64,000 nucleotides of DNA from Pectobacterium fontis (GTDB taxonomy: Bacteria > Pseudomonadota > Gammaproteobacteria > Enterobacterales > Enterobacteriaceae): assembly GCF_000803215.1 (NCBI RefSeq), contig NZ_JSXC01000033.1, positions 124,001 through 188,000 of the forward strand, written 5' to 3'. The translations under genes were made by a program, and so were the position numbers. Numbering within the stretch: the stretch's first letter is position 1; the number at the start of each line of letters is the position of its first letter. Below are positions 38,923 to 46,528 of the stretch, one piece after another. Below the pieces are notes generated by a model, which saw only the letters and a program-made list of their open reading frames with translations, did not search any database and was not told the origin of the DNA.

Positions 38923-39387
38923 ATGTTCCATATCGCGCTCTATGAGCCTCAAATTGCACCGAACACCGGCAACATTATCCGACTGGCGGCCAACAACGGC
39001 TGTACGCTTCATCTGATCGAACCGCTGGGTTTTGATTTTGAAGAGAAAAAGCTACGCCGTGCGGGGCTGGATTATCACGATCTGGCGAACGTCAGCCGTC
39101 ATAAAAACTATCAGGATTTTCTGGCTGCGGTTCCCGGCAAACGTATTTTCGCTTGTACCACCAAAGGCAGCCGCCCGTATGACCAGCCCGCGTATCAGCC
39201 GGGCGATGTGTTGCTGTTTGGATCGGAAACATCGGGTCTGCCAGACGAGATTCGCAACGGTTTTGCACCGGATTTCCGTATTCGGATTCCTATGCAGTCT
39301 AATAACCGTAGCCTGAATCTGTCGAATGCAGTGGCGATTATCAGTTATGAAGCCTGGCGGCAGAATGGTTTCGGCGGGTGCCTGTAG
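38923..39387 (+). CDS. trmL: tRNA (cytidine/uridine-2'-O-)-methyltransferase TrmL
   Basis: 154 residues, SPOUT fold. Motif 1 [20 protein letters not shown], motif 2 [11 protein letters not shown], motif 3 [19 protein letters not shown]. Methylates the ribose of wobble nucleotide 34 in tRNA-Leu isoacceptors. Cytoplasmic. In E. coli trmL (yibK) lies elsewhere. Confidence 0.95.
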   Translation: MFHIALYEPQIAPNTGNIIRLAANNGCTLHLIEPLGFDFEEKKLRRAGLDYHDLANVSRHKNYQDFLAAVPGKRIFACTTKGSRPYDQPAYQPGDVLLFGSETSGLPDEIRNGFAPDFRIRIPMQSNNRSLNLSNAVAIISYEAWRQNGFGGCL

Positions 39388-39397
39388 CCGCGGCGTG

Positions 39398-40177
39398 CTA
39401 CAGCTTGCCGATGGCGGATTTTTTCAGTGGCGGATTCACCAGAAACACCACCTCCCCGCGATAGTAGGGTGACGTGGCAAGGCGCTGCTGCCACTGTGGC
39501 TCCCACTTGCCGTGTTGTACCAGTCCGACCCGAAAAGGTAGGGTCAGCTTCATTAGCGCTGGCAGATACTCCGCGTAGTTGGTAATGGTGCGTCGTCCCT
39601 GATAGGTCTGCACCACCACTTCATCCAGCTTGCCCTGTAAGCGGTTCAACGCCGCAACATCACCGGTTTTTGACCAGTCGAGCAGCCCCGTAATGCTGAG
39701 CTGACAATCAGCAGGCAAACGCGCGCGTAATTGCGTTAGAAATGCGACATAGCCTGCCAGTTGGTAGCTTTTCGCGTCAAAGTCGATCTGAATGCCGATA
39801 ACCTGATTCCCGTAACGCTGCCACTTTTCCCGTAACGCGATCATTCGGTTCAGATGGCGATCGGAAAGCTCCAGCGTGGTCATGCGGAAAGCTAGCCAGA
39901 CGCGGTTAACGCGCAACTGACTGGGTGGGATCCCCTGACGCAGAAATACCACCTGACCCTGACGACGGGCGATTTCCCCCTGATGCAGGTACAGCGTCTG
40001 TGCCTGATGCAGGATTGGCTGGGGTTGCACCGCCGCCCACAGCCAGAAATCCTGATAGCGTGTCGCATCGACGGTTGAGTCGGCAGTCGTAATGGGTGTG
40101 GCCTGCGCGCCAAACGACAGCAGGCAGGCCAGCACGATCAGCGGCGTTACCAGTAATAATCGAGCTTGTCTGCCCAC
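39398..40177 (-). CDS. Exported DUF3142 family protein
   Basis: 259 residues. N-terminal hydrophobic signal (LLLVTPLIVLACLLSFGAQA). The remainder resembles a TIM-barrel-like glycosidase-type protein; the stretch NQVIGIQIDFDAKSYQLAGY and CQLSITGLLDWSKTGDV are family features of DUF3142. It overlaps the start of neither neighbour gene but its own 5' end overlaps the 3' end of the upstream gene by 31 bases, so the two are coupled. Function is not known. Confidence 0.7.
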   Translation of the reverse strand: MGRQARLLLVTPLIVLACLLSFGAQATPITTADSTVDATRYQDFWLWAAVQPQPILHQAQTLYLHQGEIARRQGQVVFLRQGIPPSQLRVNRVWLAFRMTTLELSDRHLNRMIALREKWQRYGNQVIGIQIDFDAKSYQLAGYVAFLTQLRARLPADCQLSITGLLDWSKTGDVAALNRLQGKLDEVVVQTYQGRRTITNYAEYLPALMKLTLPFRVGLVQHGKWEPQWQQRLATSPYYRGEVVFLVNPPLKKSAIGKL

Positions 40178-42321
40178 TCGCTGCCTTTGTACTTGGTTTT
40201 CAATTGGGTAAACCAGGCTTTGCGCGTGGCCTTGCTGATGTCCTGTGGGCCACAGTCGTTATAGCCGCTTGGCGCATAGCAATAGACAGCGCGATACAGG
40301 GCATAGGTTTTGTCTTCCGGCGGGGCTTTTGCATCGGCAATCACCCGCATGTAACCATCCAGACGGTTATATTCGGTGCCGACGAATTGCGTGGGGGCGT
40401 TGGTAAGCCCGCTCAGCATGTTGCCTTCGCCCCAGTCGAAGCCCACGCTGTTATTGGTGCGCAGGAAAAACTCGCCAAGGCAGTTAATCGCACGGGCGTC
40501 GTTCGGACGCTGGTTTAGCGTAGCAACCACATCATTCAGCGCGGGACATTGATAGCCTTCTTCGGTATCGCTGCCATCCCAGTCAAATGCCGTGAGATCC
40601 TCCTGATTCCAGCTTTGGTTTTCGCTGCTGACCAGCGGCGCGATCGCTTTTCGCAACTGAACATCTTTAAGATAGCTGGCGTAATCCCCGTGCGTCAGCG
40701 ATTTGGTTAACAGCGTATGCAGCGCGATAGCGCGCTCTTCATGGGTTTGCTGCGGGCCGGTTTGCTGACGCAGCAGATCGGCGTTGGCACTGGTTTTCAG
40801 CACCGCAGAACGAAAGCGCAGGTTCTTGACTGGGCTGTCAGTGGCAAAGACCCGCTCCGGGTGGCCTGACTTAACCAGCGTTTCCGCCAGCGCCAGTTGC
40901 AGGAACTGATTTTGGGTATACCCCATCTTATGCGTTAAGAGTTGGCGCCAGTGCGCTTCGGCGTCATCCCAGCGTTCCAGACGCACCAGCGCCCGACCGC
41001 GCAGCACTTGCAGGCTGAAAAGCACGGTGTCGGTCAGATCGTTCGCTTGGGTCGTGGGAACGCTGTCAACGACGGCGGCGTAATTCTTTGTGCCATAAAA
41101 GCGCTGTGCAGCCTGAAGATAGCGAAATGCTTCTTGCATGTCGCCGTGTTCAAAGAGTGGTTGCTGAGCGGCGAGTTCATCTGCGGATAAGGCGGGCAAT
41201 GCCAGCCAGCCCTCATCGGAACGCAACCGCTTGAGATCCTGCACCATCGTCAACGGCGCGCTGTCTGGTGCGCTGATAAACTGCCTATTTTCCAGCAGTT
41301 TATTGTCGATCTCATCGTTTAATTCAAGGAGGTCTTCAACGTCGGGGGTGTTTTCCAGTTCATGTTGGTACGTTTTCGCCAGGGCATTGGTATCATTCAT
41401 GATCCAGTATGCGCGGCGATACAACCCGTTAGCGGAGTCAACGTATTGCCCTTCTGGATACTGTTTCAGGTAATCGTCAATATGCTGCACGGCCAATTGC
41501 GCGGCAGCCGTATCGGCTTTACTGGCATCGAACATGTTGTATTCATCGAGTGCATGTTCCATGGCTTTATTGATTGTTACGCGAATCAGCATGTAGCGTG
41601 AGGTTTCCGCGACCCACGGCTGTGGTGATGATACTAACGCCTGAAAACCGTTTTCTGCCTCATCAAAGTGGCCCTGATAGAACGCCAGAACCGCGAACAG
41701 ATATTGCATGAGCGCGCCAGCATGCCCCTCGTCTGGCAGGCTTACCAGACCCTCGTTCAGCGCCGCTTTGGTATACAACGGGTTGAGGAGATTCACCCGC
41801 TGATGAGCCAGCAGCGTACGCTGTTCTTCGGTAAGCTGTTTGTCTGCCAGCAGGACGTCAAAAAACGCTTCCAGCGTGGAGAGCGCATTGGAAATATGGC
41901 GTCCTTCATTATCATCAGGTGAAAACGTGGAGATCGTGCCCTGAACGGATAACGGAAGATTTAGCCGCTTCGCTTTATTGAGTGTGGAGAGATAAGGCGC
42001 ATCCTCCGTGACATCTTCTCCCCCTTCTGACGTCTGAGGCGTTTCCGTGGCGGCGAGTCCCATGACCCGATAGGCGGTGAACGGATCGATACGTGAACGC
42101 GTTTGATCGGGCAACGGATGGGGTAACGGAAGTGAAATTCCGTGGAGGCGGCTTTGCAGCAACATCAGATTAGTGCGCGTGTCATTATCCGGTTGCAGAT
42201 AAGGCAGAGCAGACAGGCCACATTCTGAGTCGGAAAAGCCGCACACTCCATCGCTGGAACTGAATGCCTGACTGCTCATTAACGCGGTCAGTACGCCAGC
42301 CAGCAACGTTACTCCTTTCAT
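40147..42321 (-). CDS. Large exported protein with TPR/YfiO-like repeats, function unknown
   Basis: 724 residues. Signal peptide MKGVTLLAGVLTALMSSQAF, then a helix-rich protein. Around residues 200-310 the pattern AFYQGHFDEAENGFQALVSS and IDDYLKQYPEGQYVDSANGL is typical of tetratricopeptide/BamD-like solenoids. Cysteines cluster in pairs near both ends (CGFSDSECGL; YCYAPSGYNDCGP), suggesting disulfide bonds in the periplasm. It is followed by the DUF3142 gene with a 31-base overlap. I do not recognise a specific family. Confidence 0.7.
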   Translation of the reverse strand: MKGVTLLAGVLTALMSSQAFSSSDGVCGFSDSECGLSALPYLQPDNDTRTNLMLLQSRLHGISLPLPHPLPDQTRSRIDPFTAYRVMGLAATETPQTSEGGEDVTEDAPYLSTLNKAKRLNLPLSVQGTISTFSPDDNEGRHISNALSTLEAFFDVLLADKQLTEEQRTLLAHQRVNLLNPLYTKAALNEGLVSLPDEGHAGALMQYLFAVLAFYQGHFDEAENGFQALVSSPQPWVAETSRYMLIRVTINKAMEHALDEYNMFDASKADTAAAQLAVQHIDDYLKQYPEGQYVDSANGLYRRAYWIMNDTNALAKTYQHELENTPDVEDLLELNDEIDNKLLENRQFISAPDSAPLTMVQDLKRLRSDEGWLALPALSADELAAQQPLFEHGDMQEAFRYLQAAQRFYGTKNYAAVVDSVPTTQANDLTDTVLFSLQVLRGRALVRLERWDDAEAHWRQLLTHKMGYTQNQFLQLALAETLVKSGHPERVFATDSPVKNLRFRSAVLKTSANADLLRQQTGPQQTHEERAIALHTLLTKSLTHGDYASYLKDVQLRKAIAPLVSSENQSWNQEDLTAFDWDGSDTEEGYQCPALNDVVATLNQRPNDARAINCLGEFFLRTNNSVGFDWGEGNMLSGLTNAPTQFVGTEYNRLDGYMRVIADAKAPPEDKTYALYRAVYCYAPSGYNDCGPQDISKATRKAWFTQLKTKYKGSEWADKLDYYW

Positions 42322-42835
42322 GGTTGGTATCCTTCATTCAACACGGGTCTTGCCGATTGTCGGCATGAGTAAGGTACTCTACGCAATCGCGTAAAAAACG
42401 CAATGCAGTGTCATCATAAGAGACGACTTCCCCTTTGAATAAAATTTGCGATGTTTTCCAATTTGGAAAAGTTTATTTTCCTTATTTTTTGTTTATTTTT
42501 TATTAATAATTACAGATACTCAATATAGGGTATTATTTTTCTTTTATTTTTCGTGGCTTTTATCAAATTTTTTCTAAATGGAATAATTATTTTTATAAAT
42601 TATAAGGCAAGTTTCCCATACTGATGAATTCTATCTATCATTATTTTCTCGTTGATTCATGATGTTGTGAACACCATTATCCACCGGGCATGATGACATT
42701 TTTCGGTATTATGTCAATTTAAATAACTTCCACATGGATGCTTCACTTCTTATCGTGCAAGCACTGTGTTGACGGGGTGCTGCCTACAGAAAGTGTCGCG
42801 CTATTATGCAAACCGATTTAGTGATAGGTCATATT
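42322..42835. other. AT-rich intergenic region upstream of the DUF1120 cluster
   Basis: About 510 bases, very A/T-rich around 42440-42620. No coding frame is convincing. It marks the left boundary of a low-GC block that runs to about 50.7 kb. It may contain an H-NS-silenced promoter region; this is inference from composition. Confidence 0.5.
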
Positions 42836-43510
42836 ATGTTGAAGACTGTGAAGAGAGCTGCTTGTGTACTGGCGGTACTGGTAATAGCACCACCAACAGA
42901 GATGATTGACGGCAGTGACATAAAAATTATAGGTACACTGAAACTGACAGCCTGCAAATCAATTTTGGCTGATGGGAGCCTTCCTGCTAACGGTATTACT
43001 CCATCTGCTTTGATAAAAAGACATACTTTTACTGTTTTGGATGAAAAAAAGATTCGCTTTTCAACAGTATGTGATGGCATCTGGGGGGCGATTGATGCTA
43101 TCGGCAAGAAGCCAGGTGAACCAGATTACTATGATGTAGGAGAGCTGTTTGAGATGAGATCTATAAATATGGCAAGCCTGGAAGCATCTGATATCCGTAT
43201 AAATAGCGGAGGGTATGACATCAGTTTTGTGCCTGATTCCTACGCTGTTGATGGTGAAAACGTTTCATTATTAATCCATCGCAATACGTTTGGGTCATGG
43301 GGATATTGGAAATTTGATAACAAATGTATATACCATGCTTCTGATAAACGTCAGCAATTCGCGTGGACAGAAAAGTCGAGAAAACTCCGTTCGCTTTCAA
43401 AATCATGGCTGGCACACAGGGTGTGTAGCCGTACTTTAATAAAGCGTCAGGCCTCTCACCAATCCGTCAAACTGGATGGGATACTCATGTTGGAAATGGT
43501 CTATCTGTAA
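42836..43510 (+). pseudogene. Decayed DUF1120-type fimbrial subunit gene
   Basis: The frame is open (224 codons from the ATG at 42836), but comparison with its two downstream paralogues shows decay. The signal peptide end is lost (APPTEMIDGSD in place of SANVMAESID). Near 43375 one base is missing, so about 25 codons are read in the wrong frame; in the original frame a TAG replaces a Gln codon at about 43413. A further 5-base loss near 43450 restores the frame, and the normal ending LMLEMVYL follows. The hairpin terminator present after the two paralogues is absent here. It could still be expressed, but a working subunit is unlikely. Confidence 0.75.
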
Positions 43511-43909
43511 CGTGCTTATCAGCCCCAGTCTTTTCTGAGTACGCTTTATTTCTTACGCCAGAATTTGTTTTGGATATGGTTATTATCCTAATTTAAATTT
43601 TCGATATTTTATGTGTGTTTTCCTTTTTTGAAATCTTTATTTTTCTTTTTTTTTGTTTACTTGTTTTTTACGTTGCCAGATACTTGCTTCGAAATGACTA
43701 TCTTGTGGTGATTATTTTCCGCATCTGGCTGCGATTATTTAATTTGGTGCCTGATGGCCTAGTGGATAGTATTCTATCGTTATTATTAACGTAATTTCAT
43801 GATGGTTATTTTATTTTGTAAAAAACCAGTGAGGGCTATTAACCCGGTTATATACCGGGGGAGATATGTTTTCCTGGCATGTTTTTTCCATAAAATTAAA
43901 GAGGTCATT
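43511..43909. promoter_or_regulatory. AT-rich leader of the second DUF1120 gene
   Basis: About 400 bases with T-rich tracts. Near the right end a hairpin CCCGGT-tatat-ACCGGG (43843-43859) and a 45-base block ending AAAGAGGTCATT lie before the start. The equivalent region before the third gene (44663-45026) is similar throughout its length, so the promoter and leader were duplicated with the gene. Confidence 0.6.
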
Positions 43910-44620
43910 ATGATGAATAATATTACCAAAACCGCCTGTGCGCTGGCTGTGCTGGCGACAACATCGGCAAACGTCATGGCGGAGAGTATTGACGTCAAAG
44001 TGATTGGTACCATCACGCCGTCGGCCTGTAAACCGGCACTGACAGGGGGGGGCACCATTGATTACGGTGTTATTCCGCCAGAGTCCTTAAATAGTGATTC
44101 CTTTACGGTTTTAGATGAAAAACAGGTGGATTTTTCCATAACCTGTGATGCCCCAGCCAAGGTTGCTGTGCATGCTATCGGCGCGAAGGCTGATACAACC
44201 ACAAATGCCAAGGGAAATTATGGTGGCTATGACATATTTAATGGGGTGATCTTTGATACGAAATCTATCAATGTAGCGGGGTTAGGGAAGTCCGATGGCG
44301 GACAAAATATCGGGGGATATGGCATCCGACTGGTACCTGGCAGTTATAGCGTTGATGGTCAGAGCGCCTCATTGCTGATGCGCAAAAATGCATCCGATAG
44401 CTGGACGTCATCGTCATATGATAAAGGCTCTTTATTTAGTTTCAATACCAGAGACCTACAACTCACATGGGCAGAGAAAGACGGGAAAACTCCCATCGCG
44501 TTTAAAACGGTGGCTGGCAAGCTAGGCGTACAGGCTTATATCACTGAGGCCTCTGCGCTTGACCTTGCTAAACCCGTGCAACTGGACGGGCTGACCACGT
44601 TGGAGTTGGTTTATTTGTAA
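43910..44620 (+). CDS. DUF1120 family fimbria-like subunit (second paralogue)
   Basis: 236 residues from the ATG at 43910 with AAAGAGG five bases before it. Signal peptide ends at about NVMA/ESIDVKV. The mature part starts SIDVKVIGTITPSACKP, with a Cys that pairs with a later Cys (VDFSITCDAP), as in pilin folds, and the C-terminus ends LDGLTTLELVYL, the donor-strand-like beta-strand motif. It is probably a secreted subunit handled by the chaperone and usher downstream. Confidence 0.8.
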   Translation: MMNNITKTACALAVLATTSANVMAESIDVKVIGTITPSACKPALTGGGTIDYGVIPPESLNSDSFTVLDEKQVDFSITCDAPAKVAVHAIGAKADTTTNAKGNYGGYDIFNGVIFDTKSINVAGLGKSDGGQNIGGYGIRLVPGSYSVDGQSASLLMRKNASDSWTSSSYDKGSLFSFNTRDLQLTWAEKDGKTPIAFKTVAGKLGVQAYITEASALDLAKPVQLDGLTTLELVYL

Positions 44621-45026
44621 TACGCTTTCAGTCGCTGGCCGGGCTTTGCGCCCGGTCTTTCCTGATTACGCATTGTTTCTTTATTTTCAGTACCGAATAT
44701 GTTTTTGGTGAAATATTATTGCTAATTTAAATAATATATTCTACCTATATTTTTTATTTATAAGTCCTTGTTTTTATGTTTTTCTGTTTACTTGCTTTTA
44801 TATTGCCAGATATTTGCTTGGGAATAACGAATCTTGTTGTGATTATTCTTTTTTCCTGGCTGGTATTATTTGATTTGGTGTCTGTGAAATAGCGCTTTGT
44901 CGTTATTATTAACATAATTTTATAGTGGTTGTTTTTTAAAAATTAAAGGGGATTGTTAACCCGCCTAACTACCGGGGTAAATATCTTTTTCTGGCATGTT
45001 TTTTCCATAAAATTAAAGAGGTCATT
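44621..45026. promoter_or_regulatory. Terminator and duplicated leader between the second and third DUF1120 genes
   Basis: Begins with a terminator (44637-44660): GGCCGGGC-tttgc-GCCCGGTC and then TTT. The rest repeats the AT-rich leader of the second gene; the last 55 bases before the start are almost identical, while the CCCGG hairpin is broken here. Confidence 0.65.
44637..44662 (+). terminator. Intrinsic terminator after the second DUF1120 gene
   Basis: GGCCGGGC-tttgc-GCCCGGTC followed by TTTCC. One G-T type mismatch at the stem base. It lies 17 bases after the stop. Confidence 0.75.
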
Positions 45027-45722
45027 ATGATGAATAATATTACTAAAACCGCCTGTGCGCTGGCTGTGCTGGCGACAACATCGGCAAACGTCATGGCGGA
45101 GAATATTGATGTCAAAGTGATTGGTACCATCACGCCGTCGGCTTGTAAACCGGTACTGACGGGAGGGGGGACCATTGATTATGGTGTTATTCCGCCAGCG
45201 TCCTTAAAAAAGGGCTCACTGACTCAGCTTGATAGAAAATCTCTGGATTTTTCTATCACCTGTTATGCGCCTGCTAAGGTAGCGTTGAAAGCAATTAATG
45301 GTCGCCTGAATACTGTGGCTGGAAAAGGGAATGATGGTGCAGGCTCTGCATCCTATATCCCTGCTGGGATAAAAAGGGAGCTTGCTCACTATGTTGTCGG
45401 GCTTGGCTTGGATGGCGGCCAAAGAGTGGGTGGATATGCGATTGCGATGACAGATGTCACTGCGGATGGTAAATCAGTTGCTTATGGCTTTAAAAGCCTC
45501 AATTCGGGTGCCAAATGGCAAACTTATCCTAAATCGTATTTCTATTACAACGTACCAATTATCTCAAGTTGGTTCAAACCCAGCACTAAGGAGCCTGTCG
45601 CCTTTACCAATCTGGCTGGCAAGCTGAATGTGCAAGCCTACATCAATAAGGCTTCTGAGCTTGACCTTTCTAACCCCGTGAAGCTAGACGGGCTGACCAC
45701 GCTGGAACTGGTCTACTTGTAA
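45027..45722 (+). CDS. DUF1120 family fimbria-like subunit (third paralogue)
   Basis: 231 residues. The first 60 residues are almost identical to the previous gene (MMNNITKTACALAVLATTSA; IDVKVIGTITPSACKPVLTG), the central part differs strongly, and the C-terminal LDGLTTLELVYL is again identical. So signal peptide and donor-strand ends are conserved while the exposed middle diverges. Terminator follows at 45735. Confidence 0.8.
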   Translation: MMNNITKTACALAVLATTSANVMAENIDVKVIGTITPSACKPVLTGGGTIDYGVIPPASLKKGSLTQLDRKSLDFSITCYAPAKVALKAINGRLNTVAGKGNDGAGSASYIPAGIKRELAHYVVGLGLDGGQRVGGYAIAMTDVTADGKSVAYGFKSLNSGAKWQTYPKSYFYYNVPIISSWFKPSTKEPVAFTNLAGKLNVQAYINKASELDLSNPVKLDGLTTLELVYL

Positions 45723-45734
45723 TAAGCTTGCTGT

Positions 45735-45763
45735 GGCTGGTCGGTTTTTGCGACCAGCCTTTT
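45735..45763 (+). terminator. Intrinsic terminator after the third DUF1120 gene
   Basis: GGCTGGTCG-gtttttg-CGACCAGCC, a 9-bp perfect stem, followed by TTTT. It would limit read-through into the chaperone and usher genes, giving excess subunit. Confidence 0.85.
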
Positions 45764-45820
45764 CTGACAGCCTCTGCCTAATACTTGTTTCCTTACTTTC
45801 ATATGCCGATAGGATATCGT

Positions 45821-46519
45821 ATGAATCTTTCTGCTTTTTGTTTGTCCTCATTTGCCGCTATGTGGCTGTTATGCAGTAATGCACATGCTACGGGTATGTT
45901 GCCTGAATCCTCAGTTGTTATCGTTGAGGAAGACGATGGAGAAGGTGCCATCAACCTGAATAATACGGATACCTTTCCCGTACTGCTCTTGACCACTCTG
46001 CAAGATATTGAGCAGGACAAGGATAAGTTGCTCATTGTCACCCCGCCAACTGCCCGAGTTGAACCTGGAAAAACCCAGCGTGTGCGTTTCATGCTGACGA
46101 CGAAAACGCCGCTTAAAACAGAACGCCTCAAGCGCGTGGTATTTGAGGGTGTGCCCCCGCAGGAAAAAAACAAGAATGTCGTGCGCATGACGGTACGACA
46201 GAACCTGCCAATCATCATTCGTCCTACTGGTCTTGCCCACGATGATGCGCCCTGGAAGCGCCTTGTGTGGTCGTTAAAGGAAGGGAAGTTAAGCGTCCAC
46301 AACCCATCACCTTATGTTGTTCGCCTTGGTTCTGGTGTTACGACGTTACCCGATCATTCGACCTGGGCACTGCCGCATACTTATGTCTTACCGGGACAGA
46401 GCCTGATGCTTACCAAAGAGACGAAAAAAACGGGGGGAACGATAAACCAAGTACGGATATCGCCGGCAACCACCTGGGGATTTACTGTTGATAATTACGA
46501 TGCGCCTCTGGCGCCTTAA
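45821..46519 (+). CDS. Periplasmic fimbrial chaperone (PapD-like)
   Basis: 232 residues from the ATG at 45821 (MNLSAFCLSS) with an AGGA site; the frame also allows upstream starts. Signal peptide ends near NAHA/TGMLPE. First Ig-like domain: SSVVIVEEDDGEGAINLNNT, the G1-strand motif PPTARVEPGKTQRVRFML and RQNLPIIIRP, which are the chaperone signature. Second domain ends TTWGFTVDNY. Folds the pilus subunits by donor-strand complementation. Confidence 0.9.
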   Translation: MNLSAFCLSSFAAMWLLCSNAHATGMLPESSVVIVEEDDGEGAINLNNTDTFPVLLLTTLQDIEQDKDKLLIVTPPTARVEPGKTQRVRFMLTTKTPLKTERLKRVVFEGVPPQEKNKNVVRMTVRQNLPIIIRPTGLAHDDAPWKRLVWSLKEGKLSVHNPSPYVVRLGSGVTTLPDHSTWALPHTYVLPGQSLMLTKETKKTGGTINQVRISPATTWGFTVDNYDAPLAP

Positions 46520-46528
46520 GGAGGAGGA

